From Rhizobium leguminosarum (GTDB lineage Bacteria > Pseudomonadota > Alphaproteobacteria > Rhizobiales > Rhizobiaceae), in contig NZ_LWBS01000108.1 of assembly GCF_001652265.1 (NCBI RefSeq), forward strand, positions 1 through 64,000: a stretch of DNA of 64,000 nucleotides, written 5' to 3'. Of the stretch, positions 25,776-35,119 are shown in pieces (within the stretch, counting starts at the first letter, position 1; each line of letters starts with the position of its first letter). The notes under the pieces were generated by a model, which was not told where the DNA came from, ran no database searches, and saw only the letters and a list, made by a program, of their open reading frames with translations. The position numbers were made by a program, and so were the translations under genes.

Positions 25776-26669
25776 TTAACCTTTCACGGCGGAGCCGACG
25801 AATGAACTGACGAACCAGCGCTGGAAAGCCAGATAGAGAATGAGGACGGGGATCATCATCAGCACCGAGGCGGCCATGGCGCGGTCCCAGTAGATGCTGT
25901 CCTGTCCGAAGAAGGTGGCGATGGCGACCGCAATCGGCCGAGCGTAGTCGGTCTGGGTGACCAGCGTCGGCCAGAGATACTGGTTCCAGCTTTCGATGCC
26001 CATGAGGATCGAGACCGTAGCGAGCGCCGGCAGGCTGAGCGGCATGTAGATCGACCGGTAGATGCGGAAGGCCGATGCGCCATCCATTTCCGCCGCTTCA
26101 TAGAGTTCCTTCGGCAGCTGCGCGAAGAACTGGTAGAAGAGGAAAACATAGAGCGGGCTTGCCACCCAGGGCAGGATCTGCACCGCGAAGGTATCCGTCA
26201 GCCCCGCCCGCGACATCATGACGACGAGCGGCATGATGATGCTTTCCTGCGGGATGACATAGAGCGCAACAACCAGCGCCAAGAGCGCCGCCTTGCCGCG
26301 CAGCGAGCCCCAGGCCAGAACGAAGCCCGCCATGGAATTGACGATCAGGCCCGAGACGACGGTGGCGACGAGGATCACCAGCGAATTGAAGAGATATCGG
26401 CCATAGGCCAGCTCGCCGGAGAAATGGGCGATCTCCTTGTAGTTCGACAGCGTCGGGTCGCTGACCCAAAAGGCGCGGAAGCTGCCCATGTCGGCGAGGA
26501 TGCGGAAGCGGTCGTCCTTCAGGCTGGCGATCAGCAGCATGAACAGCGGCGAGATTATCACCAGCGCGATGACCAGGATGCAGAGGCTCTGCACGATGCG
26601 CAGGCTTCTCTTGTCGTTGCCCCTTGCGATTGCCAGCGGGACGGGCTGGCTCAAAGCGATATCAGACAT
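25776..26669 (-). CDS. ABC sugar transporter permease (MalG-like)
   Basis: A 297-aa permease with about six membrane helices, the first at IVQSLCILVIALVIISPLFMLLI. The EAA loop YEAAEMDGASAFRIYRSIYMPLSLPAL is near residues 190-216. GAGGCGCTTCG precedes the ATG, and the gene overlaps the end of the upstream permease by eight bases, indicating coupling. It is partner to the 26662-27594 permease in the fructoside transporter. The next gene is the GH32 hydrolase. Confidence 0.92.
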   Translation of the reverse strand: MSDIALSQPVPLAIARGNDKRSLRIVQSLCILVIALVIISPLFMLLIASLKDDRFRILADMGSFRAFWVSDPTLSNYKEIAHFSGELAYGRYLFNSLVILVATVVSGLIVNSMAGFVLAWGSLRGKAALLALVVALYVIPQESIIMPLVVMMSRAGLTDTFAVQILPWVASPLYVFLFYQFFAQLPKELYEAAEMDGASAFRIYRSIYMPLSLPALATVSILMGIESWNQYLWPTLVTQTDYARPIAVAIATFFGQDSIYWDRAMAASVLMMIPVLILYLAFQRWFVSSFVGSAVKG

Positions 26670-27594
26670 CGAAGCGCCTCAGGAGTTTGCGCTGCAGGAG
26701 CGCGATCAGAAGAACAATGACGAAGAGGATGACGGAAACGGCCGATGCGTAGCCGAGTTTCTGCTCCTCGAAGCCGGCGCGCACCATGTAGTGGACGACG
26801 GTTTCGGTGCTTTCGTTCGGGCCGCCCTGGGTGAGGATCGCCACCTGCGTATAGAGCTTGAAGGCCTGGATGGTCGTGATGACCAGCACGAAGACATGGG
26901 TCGGGCGAAGGCCGGGCATGGTGACGTGCCAGAAGCGGCGCAACGCGCTTGCCCCGTCTATGCGGGCGGCATCGTATAGTTCTTCGGGAATGCCCTGCAG
27001 GCCGGCGAGATAGATGATCATCTGAAAGCCATAAGCTTGCCAGGCTGAAAGCAACACGATGGAAAACATCGCCCAGTTGGGGTCGCCGAGCCAGTCGATC
27101 GGCTGAATCGTACCGCCGGAAACGAAACCGACGATCTGGTTGAGCGGGCCGCTCGGATACTGGAACAGCGTGCCCCAGATGACGCAGACCACCACCATGG
27201 AGGTGATCGCCGGCAGGAAGAACAGGCCACGCAGCAGGTTTTGCATCGGCAGCTTCTGATGCAAGAGTAGCGCGGTCAGGAAGGCGAGGCCGCACTGCAG
27301 CGGCAGCACCCAGACGGTGAAGCGCGTGACGTTCCACAGCGAGGTCCAGAACAGCGGATCGGTGAAGACGCGCTCGAAATTCAGGAGGCCGACGAAGCGC
27401 ACCGGCGTCGGGCGCGGCACGAGCGGCTGGTTGGTCATCGCCGTCCAGAAGGACAAGAGGAACGGCGTGATCAGGAATATCGCCATAAGCAGAAAGGCAG
27501 GCGCGATCATCGCCATTTCCTGCCAGAGCCGCTGCTTGTCGCGGCGTTTCGCCGGACGCCGCAAAGCGGGCGTGGAGGTGTGTTGCAAAGTCAT
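26662..27594 (-). CDS. ABC sugar transporter permease (MalF-like)
   Basis: A 310-aa permease starting MTLQHTSTPALRR at 27594, chosen because GAGGAGGAAACA sits directly before it; an ATG 21 nt upstream has no such site. Hydrophobic segments begin at MIAPAFLLMAIFLITPFLLSF, and the EAA loop is YDAARIDGASALRRFWHVTMPGL. It follows the binding-protein gene by 71 bp and overlaps the next permease by eight bases. It forms the fructoside transporter channel with the next gene product. Confidence 0.92.
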   Translation of the reverse strand: MTLQHTSTPALRRPAKRRDKQRLWQEMAMIAPAFLLMAIFLITPFLLSFWTAMTNQPLVPRPTPVRFVGLLNFERVFTDPLFWTSLWNVTRFTVWVLPLQCGLAFLTALLLHQKLPMQNLLRGLFFLPAITSMVVVCVIWGTLFQYPSGPLNQIVGFVSGGTIQPIDWLGDPNWAMFSIVLLSAWQAYGFQMIIYLAGLQGIPEELYDAARIDGASALRRFWHVTMPGLRPTHVFVLVITTIQAFKLYTQVAILTQGGPNESTETVVHYMVRAGFEEQKLGYASAVSVILFVIVLLIALLQRKLLRRFDV

Positions 27595-27665
27595 TGTTTC
27601 CTCCTCATCGGTCATCCTCCCGAGATGGTCCAGGGCCGGCCGGGAGCCGGCCCCGTTAAAACCCC

Positions 27666-28970
27666 TTACTGCTGGTCGTCGAAGGGCGGGTAGCCGGCGT
27701 TGTCCTCGATATCCTCGTCGATCTTCTTGGCAGCGGCCGTCAGCGCTTCCTGCGCGTCACCACCATTGAAGATCTTGTCGACGGCCTGCATGAAGGCCGA
27801 GGTGATCGTCGGATAGGCCGGGTGCGGCGGACGGGCGATCGCGGTCTTGGAAGCCTGCTCAAAGGCGATGGCGAGCGGACCGCCTTCCGCATAGAGCGGT
27901 GATGCGGCGGCGAAGCTCTTCAGGCCCGGATAGGCGGACTGGGTCTTGGCGTACTCTCGGTACTCCTTGTCCTTCAGCAGGAAGCTCAGGAACTTGCCGG
28001 CGATCGCAGGGTTTTCCGAGGTCGCGGAAATGCCCCAGATCCAGGTTCCATTCGGGCTCACGCCCTTGTCGCCGATCTTGGGCAGCGGCATGACGACGAT
28101 ATTGTCCTTCATCGCTGCCGATGCCTCCGCGTAGAACCAGTGGCCGCCCATGGCGAGCGCGGCCGGCTGTCCCTCGGCGTAGAACTGGTTGGTGCCCGAC
28201 GAAGTCGGTACGACCCAGCCCTTCTTCACCCAATCCTGCATCATCGTCAGCGCCTTGACGCAGGCCTCGCCATCGAGCGTGCCGCTGGCCTTCCAAGTCT
28301 TGCGGTCGATCAGGTCGCAGCCGGCGCTTTCGAGCAGGGGGCCGTAGGCATAGGTGATCCACTCGGTCTTGATGCCGTAACCCCGGAAGGTGTCGATCGG
28401 CCATTTCACGCCTTCAAGCTTGGAAAGCTTTTCGAGATAGCCTTCGAATTCCTCGCGGGTCCAGGCATCGTCGACCGATTTCGGAATGCGGGCGCCAATG
28501 GCTTCAAGATATTTCTTATTGCCGTAGAGCACGACCGAGGAGTCGGTGAGGCCGATCGCATAGAGGTCCTTGTCGATCGGATAGGTGCCCTGGGCGACAT
28601 TCGAATCCGTCATGTCATCGAGCAGGTCCTTGTCAATGAGCGGCTTGACGGCCTGCAGATAGCCGGACCAGACATAATTGGCGAGGAACGGAGCATCGAG
28701 TTCCATGATATCGGGCAGCTGCTTGGCCATGACGGCGGCGCTGAACTTTTCGTTATAGGCATCGTGCGGCGCGTAGATCATCTCGATATCGACATCGGGA
28801 TTGGCGGCCTCGAAGCGGGCGGCAACGTCGCCATAGGCCTTCACCCAGCCGGGGTCGCCCTGGTGCATAACGTGGATGACGGTCTTCGCCTCGGCGAAAG
28901 CGGCGGTTGCGACCAGCGCGGCGGACGGTAGGAGCGCGTAAAGTAAACGATTACCCATTGAAGTGCTCAT
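27666..28970 (-). CDS. Sugar ABC transporter substrate-binding protein
   Basis: A 434-aa family 1 binding protein. The signal peptide is about residues 1-28 (ending AAFAEA) and the mature protein begins KTVIHVMHQGDPGWVKAYGD. The ATG at 28970 was chosen for its AGGAGGAGAATATCA; the open frame upstream runs into the lacI gene. It should deliver sucrose or a fructo-oligosaccharide to the permeases that follow, given the GH32 hydrolase in the operon. It lies 34 bp after lacI, so transcription probably starts upstream of lacI at the 30018 operator, although an internal promoter is possible. Confidence 0.92.
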   Translation of the reverse strand: MSTSMGNRLLYALLPSAALVATAAFAEAKTVIHVMHQGDPGWVKAYGDVAARFEAANPDVDIEMIYAPHDAYNEKFSAAVMAKQLPDIMELDAPFLANYVWSGYLQAVKPLIDKDLLDDMTDSNVAQGTYPIDKDLYAIGLTDSSVVLYGNKKYLEAIGARIPKSVDDAWTREEFEGYLEKLSKLEGVKWPIDTFRGYGIKTEWITYAYGPLLESAGCDLIDRKTWKASGTLDGEACVKALTMMQDWVKKGWVVPTSSGTNQFYAEGQPAALAMGGHWFYAEASAAMKDNIVVMPLPKIGDKGVSPNGTWIWGISATSENPAIAGKFLSFLLKDKEYREYAKTQSAYPGLKSFAAASPLYAEGGPLAIAFEQASKTAIARPPHPAYPTITSAFMQAVDKIFNGGDAQEALTAAAKKIDEDIEDNAGYPPFDDQQ

Positions 28971-29004
28971 TGATATTCTCCTCCTGTTAGACACTATTCG
29001 ATGC

Positions 29005-30015
29005 TCAGACGGATGCCCGTTCGACCAGATGGAACGGCAGTTTCCGCAGATGCGGCGGTTGGGGCTGCTCGGCCAGGAGGATCTCCATGGCAAGGCGGCC
29101 CATGGCGCGGTGCGGCAGGGCCATCGTCGTCAACGGCGGGTCCAGCCGCGAGGCAAGCTCGACCTGGTTGTCGAAGCTTGCCACCGCGATATCATCCGGA
29201 ATGCGAAGGCCGGCGCGGGCGAGCGCCGCATAGACTTCCATCGCTACGCGGTCATTGCCGCACAGGATGGCATCCGGCCGTTGACCGGATTTCAGAAGCG
29301 CCTCCACATGAGAGGCAACAAGGCTTGGCGCGCGGTCGCTGTAGACGCTGCGGCGCACCGCCGGCAACACGCCGACGGGGTCGATGCCCCCCTCCTCAAG
29401 CGCCGCACGAAACCCCAACTCGCGCAGCGTGCCGGCGAGAATGCCCGGCAGATTGATAAAGGCGATGCGCCGGCGGCCGGCGACGAGCAGATAACGCACG
29501 ATCTCCCGCGCGCCGCCCTCTTCGTCCGGCACCAGTGCGGTGACGCGGCCGGCAGCCTCGCGGCAGTTGATCATGACGCCGACGGCGCCCGCCAACCTGT
29601 CCGGCAGGGCGACATGCTTGTGGTACATGGCGGCATAAGCAACGGCGCGCGGCCGGAACTGCTGCACCTCGTCGAGCACCGAGCCGATAGACTGGCCGCT
29701 TCTGTGGTTGACCGCAAAGACCGCCATGCCGGCGCTGCGGGCCGCCCCGTCAAGGCCGCGGACGATCTCGGTGGCGAAGGGCGAAGTGATGAGGCCGTCG
29801 GAGACGACGCCGACCAGTGGCAGCCAGCCCTGACGCACGCCACGCGCCGCCAGGTTGGTGACGTAGCCGAATTCTTCCGCAATGGCCTTGATCTTCTGGC
29901 GCGTGTCGTCCGACATGCGGGCGGAGCCGCCGTGCAATGCGCCGGAAACCGTCTTTACCGAGACGCCCGCACGTTCCGCGATGTCAGAAAGCGAGACTGC
30001 CACGATCTTCACCAT
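29005..30015 (-). CDS. LacI-family repressor of the fructoside operon
   Basis: A 336-aa regulator with an N-terminal LacI helix-turn-helix, VSLSDIAERAGVSVKTVSGALHG (residues 6-28). A hinge and a periplasmic-binding-protein-like effector domain follow, ending PPHLRKLPFHLVERASV. The start is set at ATG 30015 because family sequence begins immediately after; the open frame to 30261 lacks it. There is no usual ribosome-binding site, because a 20-bp palindrome ends two bases before the ATG. Starting at the GTG codon next to the ATG is also possible. As first gene of the operon with its own operator upstream, it probably represses the whole unit until a fructoside-derived inducer binds. Confidence 0.88.
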   Translation of the reverse strand: MVKIVAVSLSDIAERAGVSVKTVSGALHGGSARMSDDTRQKIKAIAEEFGYVTNLAARGVRQGWLPLVGVVSDGLITSPFATEIVRGLDGAARSAGMAVFAVNHRSGQSIGSVLDEVQQFRPRAVAYAAMYHKHVALPDRLAGAVGVMINCREAAGRVTALVPDEEGGAREIVRYLLVAGRRRIAFINLPGILAGTLRELGFRAALEEGGIDPVGVLPAVRRSVYSDRAPSLVASHVEALLKSGQRPDAILCGNDRVAMEVYAALARAGLRIPDDIAVASFDNQVELASRLDPPLTTMALPHRAMGRLAMEILLAEQPQPPHLRKLPFHLVERASV

Positions 30016-30017
30016 TC

Positions 30018-30037
30018 TTGGGTTATCGATTACCCAA
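30018..30037. promoter_or_regulatory. LacI-type operator
   Basis: TTGGGTTATCGATTACCCAA is palindromic except for one base pair and has the central CG typical of LacI-family sites. It ends two bases upstream of the lacI start codon, so the bound repressor would block initiation of the entire operon at 23013-30015. Confidence 0.8.
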
Positions 30038-30113
30038 TAGTGGCAGCGGACACGTTTTGTCAAGCGGATTTTAGGCGCACTGCACACGCCAATCAGGTTG
30101 TCGCCGGCATTTG

Positions 30114-30188
30114 ATGGAGAACGCCAGCCACGCCTTTCTCGACGCGGTGCGCAATTCGATGCGGCAGGTCGCCGCCCGCCTCGGGTAA
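30114..30188 (+). pseudogene. Possible C-terminal gene remnant
   Basis: A 24-codon plus-strand frame (MENASHAFLDAVRNSMRQV and onward, ending RLG then TAA) sits between the lacI operator and the convergent RraA-like gene. It has a natural-looking helical C-terminus but no ribosome-binding site or upstream continuation. It may be the tail of a lost gene. No family was recognised. Confidence 0.2.
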
Positions 30189-30196
30189 TCGAAAGG

Positions 30197-30946
30197 CTAG
30201 CTTCGGTTCTCCAAGCGGTTTGTTTTGCGCCACTCGTCGTACTCTCCGCGGGCATCGTCATGCAGCGGATAGTAGCGCTGCAACGACCCGCCCTCCATAA
30301 GCTTCACTCGCGAGAACTCCTCCCAATCGTGATGCTTTTGCGACTCTTCGATTACCTTCGAGGCCATTGCGACTGGAAGCACCACCACCCCGTCGTCGTC
30401 GGCGACGATGATGTCGCCGGGGATGACCGTGACACCGCCGCAGGCAATCGGAACGTTGACGGCATTGGGATAGATGCTGGTCTGCACATGGTAGTTGGGA
30501 GTCCAGCCACGCAGCCATAGGGGGAGATCTAGCTTCTCGACATTGGGCCGATCGCGCATGCACCCGTCGATTACGATGCCAGCGCCGCCTCTGCCTTTGA
30601 AATATGTCGACATCATATCGCCAAAGACGCCCGAACTCATGTCGCCGCGCGCGTCGACCACGACCACATCGCCCTCCTGCGCGTGATAGAGCACGTGCCG
30701 GTGCAACTGCGTCTCCGGATCGGCATATTCTCCCTCGGTGAAGAGGTCCGGCCGTTGCGGCATGAACTGGAGCGTCAGCGCCGGCCCGACGATCGACTTC
30801 CCGCGGTTCTGCGGCACGGGACCGACCATGTGCGGATTGCGGAAGCCCATGTGGCCAAGCGTGCCGGCAACCGTCGCGGCGCCGATTTCCTTCAGCGCGT
30901 CGATCATATCTTTGGGCGGCCGCGTAATGTCGGGAGTATGCGTCAT
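30197..30946 (-). CDS. RraA-like aldolase/decarboxylase family protein
   Basis: A 249-aa protein of the RraA / 4-hydroxy-4-methyl-2-oxoglutarate aldolase family. The diagnostic stretch runs from VVVVDARGDMSSGVFGDMM through YFKGRGGAGIVIDGCMRDRP (about residues 94-133), with the Gly-rich loop and the Arg-Asp pair that bind metal and the keto acid. A late segment, VTVIPGDIIVADDDGVVVLP, is also typical. In sugar-acid loci such proteins act as class II retro-aldolases or decarboxylases on keto acids. It is last in the operon from 36671, 20 nt after an enolase-superfamily gene, which fits cleavage of a dehydrated sugar acid. A true ribonuclease regulator role is unlikely here. Confidence 0.85.
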   Translation of the reverse strand: MTHTPDITRPPKDMIDALKEIGAATVAGTLGHMGFRNPHMVGPVPQNRGKSIVGPALTLQFMPQRPDLFTEGEYADPETQLHRHVLYHAQEGDVVVVDARGDMSSGVFGDMMSTYFKGRGGAGIVIDGCMRDRPNVEKLDLPLWLRGWTPNYHVQTSIYPNAVNVPIACGGVTVIPGDIIVADDDGVVVLPVAMASKVIEESQKHHDWEEFSRVKLMEGGSLQRYYPLHDDARGEYDEWRKTNRLENRS

Positions 30947-30966
30947 TTTAGACTCCGTTGGATGAA

Positions 30967-32130
30967 CTACCAGTTCGTAACAGAACCGTCGCGGCGCTTC
31001 AGGTGAGGCGCTTCCCAGAACCGAAAGCTCTCCGCCTTGACCGCCTCTTCGTTGACCTCGACGCCGAGCCCCGGCAGATCGCTGACCGGATAGTCGGGGC
31101 CGTCGAGCCGTGGTTGCACGGGGAAGAAGTCGGAATTATCAAAGCCCAGCTTTGCTTCGGGCGCCCTGGTCTCGAGCCAAGCGAAATTCGGTACCGCGGC
31201 GGCGAGATGGATGGTCGCGGCCGTGCAGACTGGGCCAAGGGGATTATGCGGCATCAGGTCCACATAGTGCGCCTCGCTCCAGCCAGCCACCTTCATCGCT
31301 TCGGTTAGCCCGCCAACATTGCAAACATCGAGCCGGTTGAACTGATGGATGCCGCGCTCGATGTAGGGCAGGAACTGCCACTTGCTGGCAAATTCCTCGC
31401 CGATGGCGAACGGGATGTCGGTCATCGTGCGCAGGGATTCGTAGGCCTCCGGTGTCTCGTCTCGTATCGGCTCCTCGAGGAAATCAAGCACGCCACGGCC
31501 GAGCTTGTTGCAGAAGCTCGCCGCCTCTGCCACCGACAGTCGATGGTGATAGTCGATGCCGAGGACAACGTCGTCGCCCAGCGCCTCGCGCGCCTTGTTT
31601 AGCATAGCTGCGGTAGCGCCGATCGATTCGCGCGGCTCAAAGATGTCCTTGCTGTTTTGCCCGATGGGAAAGAAGCGGATCGCTTGCCATCCTTGTGCGC
31701 GTAGTTCGCGGGCTCGTTCGATAGCAACATCGCCTTCGGCCTCGTCACCGGTCGAGGCGAAGGTAGGAATGCGGTCGCGTTGCTTGCCGCCCAGCAGGTC
31801 GTAGGCCGGCACCCCCAGCGCCTTGCCCTTGATGTCATGAAGGGCAATGTCGATAGCGGAAATCGCCGCCTGCAGAACGCGCCCGCCTTCGAAGTATTGG
31901 CTGCGATAAACTTCTTGCCAGATCCGACCAATCTGCATCGCGTCGCGGCCGATGAGAAACTCGCGATAGTGCTCAATCGCGCCGACCACGGCCTTCTCGC
32001 GACCGCTCAAGCCGCTCTCGCCCCATCCGAAGATGCCGTTGTCGGTCTCGACCTTGACCAGCATCTGGTTGCGGGTTCCTACCCATACTGGATAGGGCTT
32101 GATAGCGGTGATTTTAAGCTTCGTAGTCAT
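30967..32130 (-). CDS. Enolase-superfamily sugar-acid dehydratase (galactonate/mannonate dehydratase-like)
   Basis: A 387-aa enolase-superfamily protein. Mg ligands are Asp in GIDYHHRLSV, Glu in FLEEPIRDE and Glu in IGEEFASKW. The C-terminal PHNPLGPVCTAA with its His is the hallmark of galactonate/mannonate/related acid-sugar dehydratases. The second-strand base region reads WQAIRFFPIG, without a KxK motif. The ATG at 32130 (GAGGGTGTGG upstream) was preferred to a GTG six bases earlier. It lies between the transporter ATPase and the RraA-like aldolase in one operon, so it likely dehydrates the imported acid sugar to a 2-keto-3-deoxy acid. The substrate is not determinable by eye. Confidence 0.87.
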   Translation of the reverse strand: MTTKLKITAIKPYPVWVGTRNQMLVKVETDNGIFGWGESGLSGREKAVVGAIEHYREFLIGRDAMQIGRIWQEVYRSQYFEGGRVLQAAISAIDIALHDIKGKALGVPAYDLLGGKQRDRIPTFASTGDEAEGDVAIERARELRAQGWQAIRFFPIGQNSKDIFEPRESIGATAAMLNKAREALGDDVVLGIDYHHRLSVAEAASFCNKLGRGVLDFLEEPIRDETPEAYESLRTMTDIPFAIGEEFASKWQFLPYIERGIHQFNRLDVCNVGGLTEAMKVAGWSEAHYVDLMPHNPLGPVCTAATIHLAAAVPNFAWLETRAPEAKLGFDNSDFFPVQPRLDGPDYPVSDLPGLGVEVNEEAVKAESFRFWEAPHLKRRDGSVTNW

Positions 32131-32163
32131 CCACACCCTCGTTCCAGACGCATCGGCTCTGTC

Positions 32164-33261
32164 TCAGTCGGCCTTGAGGGCCATTTCTGTTTCGCCGTCG
32201 AACAAATGCATCCGCTCCTGGTCGAACTCGAGCCAAATCGGTTCGTCCGGCGCAACGGCAATGGTCGGCGGCACGCTGACATTGACGATGGCGCCAGACA
32301 GGAACGCCTGTACGAAGGTGACGTCTCCGGTCGGCTCGACCGTGTAGGCCTTGGCAGGAAGGCTTCCTGGCACCGCACTCTTGTGCAGCTTGATCGTCGA
32401 GTGACGTGCGCCGAGCACGACTTTCCTGGTGGTTGCCCTAGCGACCTTCTGGGCGTTGTGTGGCGAGAGCTCGAGGCGCCAGCCCTCCGCGCTGGTCAAC
32501 ACCGTATTGCCGCCTGCCGTTGATGCCTCCAGCGGAACAAGGCTCATCGCCGGGCTGCCGACGAAGCTGGCGACAAATATGTTCACCGGATGGGCAAAGA
32601 CCTGCGCCGGTGAATCGTATTGCTGCAGGTAGCCGCCGTTCATCACCGCCATCCTGTCGGCCATGGTCACCGCTTCGAGCTGGTCGTGCGTCACATAGAT
32701 GATCGTCGCCTTGAGGTCCTGGTGGAAGCGCTTGATCTCTGAGCGCATCTGTACGCGCAGCTTCGCGTCGAGGTTGGAGAGTGGTTCATCCATCAGGAAT
32801 ACCGCCGGATCTCGAACGAGGGCGCGGCCCAGGGCCACGCGCTGCTGTTGCCCTCCCGAAAGTTCGCGCGGCTTGCGCTCGAGCAGCTGCGTCATGTCGA
32901 GCACGCGCGCAGCTTCCCTGACCTTCTTGTCGATCTCGTCACTTGGCAGTTTGCGCATCTGCAGCGGGAACGCCAGATTTTTATAGACCGATTTTTGCGG
33001 ATAGAGCGCGTAGTTCTGGAACACCATTGCGATGTCGCGGTCCTTGGGGTCGAGGTCGTTGACCACCCGGTCGCCGATGACGATGTCGCCCGATGTGATG
33101 GGGATCAGCCCCGCCACAAGATTGAGCGTGGTCGTCTTGCCACAGCCTGAAGGGCCGACGAGCGCAACGAATTCGCCGTCGTTGACCGTCAGCGAAACAC
33201 TGTTGACAGCTTTGAAGCTGCCATAGGTCTTGACCAGATCTTTGAGGACCACGTGGGCCAC
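32164..33261 (-). CDS. ABC sugar transporter ATPase
   Basis: A 365-aa MalK/UgpC-type ATPase: Walker A GPSGCGKTTTLNLVAG, signature LSGGQQQRVALGRALV, Walker B VFLMDEPLSNLDAKLR, switch His in VTHDQLEAV, and a C-terminal regulatory domain. The start was placed at the GTG at 33261 (VAHVVLKDLVKTYG), which has AGGGGAGTTGCCG before it; the longer open frame reads antisense-like sequence. It is 11 nt after the permease gene and 33 nt before the dehydratase. It energises the acid-sugar transporter of this operon. Confidence 0.9.
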   Translation of the reverse strand: MAHVVLKDLVKTYGSFKAVNSVSLTVNDGEFVALVGPSGCGKTTTLNLVAGLIPITSGDIVIGDRVVNDLDPKDRDIAMVFQNYALYPQKSVYKNLAFPLQMRKLPSDEIDKKVREAARVLDMTQLLERKPRELSGGQQQRVALGRALVRDPAVFLMDEPLSNLDAKLRVQMRSEIKRFHQDLKATIIYVTHDQLEAVTMADRMAVMNGGYLQQYDSPAQVFAHPVNIFVASFVGSPAMSLVPLEASTAGGNTVLTSAEGWRLELSPHNAQKVARATTRKVVLGARHSTIKLHKSAVPGSLPAKAYTVEPTGDVTFVQAFLSGAIVNVSVPPTIAVAPDEPIWLEFDQERMHLFDGETEMALKAD

Positions 33262-33272
33262 CGGCAACTCCC

Positions 33273-34163
33273 CTAGTGCTTGACTGCGCCTTCCGTGAGG
33301 GCGCGTACGAAGTATCGTTGCAGGACGAGGAACAGGACCACGACGGGCACGCTCATCATAAAGCTGGCCGCCATCAGGCCCGGAAAGTCCGTCGTATTTT
33401 CCGAGAAGAAGCGCTGGATGCCGACCGGCAGCGTCAACTGGTCGTTCTTGGAGAGGAAGGTGTAGGCGTAGATGTACTCGTTCCACGCGCCGATGAAGGC
33501 ATAGATCGCCGTGGCGATGATTCCTGGCGCCGAGAGCGGCATCACGATTAGGACAAAGGCCTGGAACCGCGTCGCTCCGTCGATGCGCGCCGCCTGCTCG
33601 AGCTGCACCGGGATGTTGTCGTAGAAGCCCTTGAGGAGCCAGATTGCCAGCGGCAGGCCGAATGTGAGGTAGGTGAGGATGAGCGACACATGCGTGTTCA
33701 CCAGCCCGATCGCGCGCATCAGGATGAAGAGCGGCACGAGAAAGATCACGGCCGGGAACATGTTGCGAAGCAAGACGGCGAAGAACAGAAAGTTTCGGCC
33801 CGGGAAGGTGAAGCGCGAAAACGCGTAGGCCGCAGGAACTGCAACCATGACCGAAAGGATGGTCGTGGCGGTGGAGACGAAAAGGCTGTTCCAGAAGAAG
33901 CGGAGGAAGTCCTGGCCGACGCTATTTTGCGGATCGAGCAGCTTCTGGTAGCTGGCAAGGGTGGGTTGGTCAGGCCACCATTGCGGCGGGAATTGCATGG
34001 CCGCGAAGCCGGACTTGATCGAGGTGATCAGCATCCAGATCATCGGCAACGCGGTGTAAAGCAGCATGAACACGAGGAAGATGCGTCCGCCCCACCGCCA
34101 TCCGTCGACGCGCATACGCCGACGGGCCTTGCCTCGAGAAACAGTCTCGGCAATCGTGCTCAT
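33273..34163 (-). CDS. ABC sugar transporter permease (MalG-like)
   Basis: A 296-aa permease with about six membrane helices, the first at IFLVFMLLYTALPMIWMLI. The EAA loop, LEQAARIDGATRFQAFVLIVMPLSAPG, is near residues 190-216. Its start overlaps the stop of the previous permease by four bases (ATGA). It partners with the 34160-35119 gene product in the acid-sugar transporter. Confidence 0.92.
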   Translation of the reverse strand: MSTIAETVSRGKARRRMRVDGWRWGGRIFLVFMLLYTALPMIWMLITSIKSGFAAMQFPPQWWPDQPTLASYQKLLDPQNSVGQDFLRFFWNSLFVSTATTILSVMVAVPAAYAFSRFTFPGRNFLFFAVLLRNMFPAVIFLVPLFILMRAIGLVNTHVSLILTYLTFGLPLAIWLLKGFYDNIPVQLEQAARIDGATRFQAFVLIVMPLSAPGIIATAIYAFIGAWNEYIYAYTFLSKNDQLTLPVGIQRFFSENTTDFPGLMAASFMMSVPVVVLFLVLQRYFVRALTEGAVKH

Positions 34164-35119
34164 GCGCTCCCATCCTTCCGCTCGTTGCCGCTTAGCGCAC
34201 GGACGTAGAAGTAGCCGAGCGACATCAGGATCAGGAACAGCAGCACCGAATAGGCCGATGCCACCCCCCAGCGCTGGCGGCCGAAGGCGAGCTCATAGAT
34301 GTGGGTGATCCAGATATGCGATGCGTTCGACGGCCCGCCGCCGGTCATGATCCAAGGGATGATGAAAGAATTGAAGTTCGCCACTGCCAGCAGAAGGATC
34401 GTCACCGTCGAGACATTTCTCAAGTGCGGGAAGGTGACGTGCCAGAACCGCTGCCATGCATTGGCTCCGTCGACTTTTGCGGCGCGCAGCAACTGGTCCG
34501 GGACTGTCTGTAGGCCAGCCATCATCATGATCATGGCAAACGGAAACTCGCGCCAGATATTGACGACGATCAGGGAAGGCAGCACTGTGCTGACACTGTC
34601 GATGAAATTCGGCGGCCTGTCGGCCAATCCGAGGCCGACCAGCACCGCGCCGATAATCCCAAAGTCCGAATGGTAGATCCACTTCCAGATATAGGAAGCG
34701 GCGACCGCGCTGATGACCCAGGGAATGATCAGGACGGCGCGCAGGATGCCACGGCCGACAAAGTCGCGATGGAGCGCCAGGGCGCTGGCAAACCCCAGGA
34801 CAAATGAGATGAAAGTGGATCCCAGCGTCCAGATAAGAGTGTTCGAGGTCACCTTCCAGAACACCGGACTTGTGAGGATGGCGGTGTAGTTGCCGAGGCC
34901 GATGAAAGTCTTGTCCCGGAGCTGCAGGCCCGGCGGCGTATTGAAGAACGACAGCTCGATCGTATAATAGATCGGATAGGCTATGACGATGAGCATCACG
35001 GCGATCGCAGGAAGCACGTACGCGTAGTCAGCGCGATGCTCCCAAATCTTTCGCAGCACGCTGGACCCGTCGGGTTGCAGTCTTCGGCGAGCCTCGGCCT
35101 TGCCAGTCAAGATCGTCAC
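34160..35119 (-). CDS. ABC sugar transporter permease (MalF-like)
   Basis: A 319-aa permease. The start is uncertain: the GTG at 35119 with GGGCAGGGCACA upstream is favoured over a TTG at 35158 that lacks a binding site. After a basic N-terminus come six helices, the first at YVLPAIAVMLIVIAYPIYYTI. The EAA-type loop reads LRAAKVDGANAWQRFWHVTFPHL. It is 73 bp after the binding-protein gene and overlaps the next permease by four bases. Confidence 0.9.
   Translation of the reverse strand: MTILTGKAEARRRLQPDGSSVLRKIWEHRADYAYVLPAIAVMLIVIAYPIYYTIELSFFNTPPGLQLRDKTFIGLGNYTAILTSPVFWKVTSNTLIWTLGSTFISFVLGFASALALHRDFVGRGILRAVLIIPWVISAVAASYIWKWIYHSDFGIIGAVLVGLGLADRPPNFIDSVSTVLPSLIVVNIWREFPFAMIMMMAGLQTVPDQLLRAAKVDGANAWQRFWHVTFPHLRNVSTVTILLLAVANFNSFIIPWIMTGGGPSNASHIWITHIYELAFGRQRWGVASAYSVLLFLILMSLGYFYVRALSGNERKDGSA

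Noticed and set aside
30016..30261. N-terminal extension of the LacI protein
   Set aside because: The extra 82 residues lack family sequence and would be read across the operator palindrome. LacI helix-turn-helix sequence begins right after the ATG at 30015.
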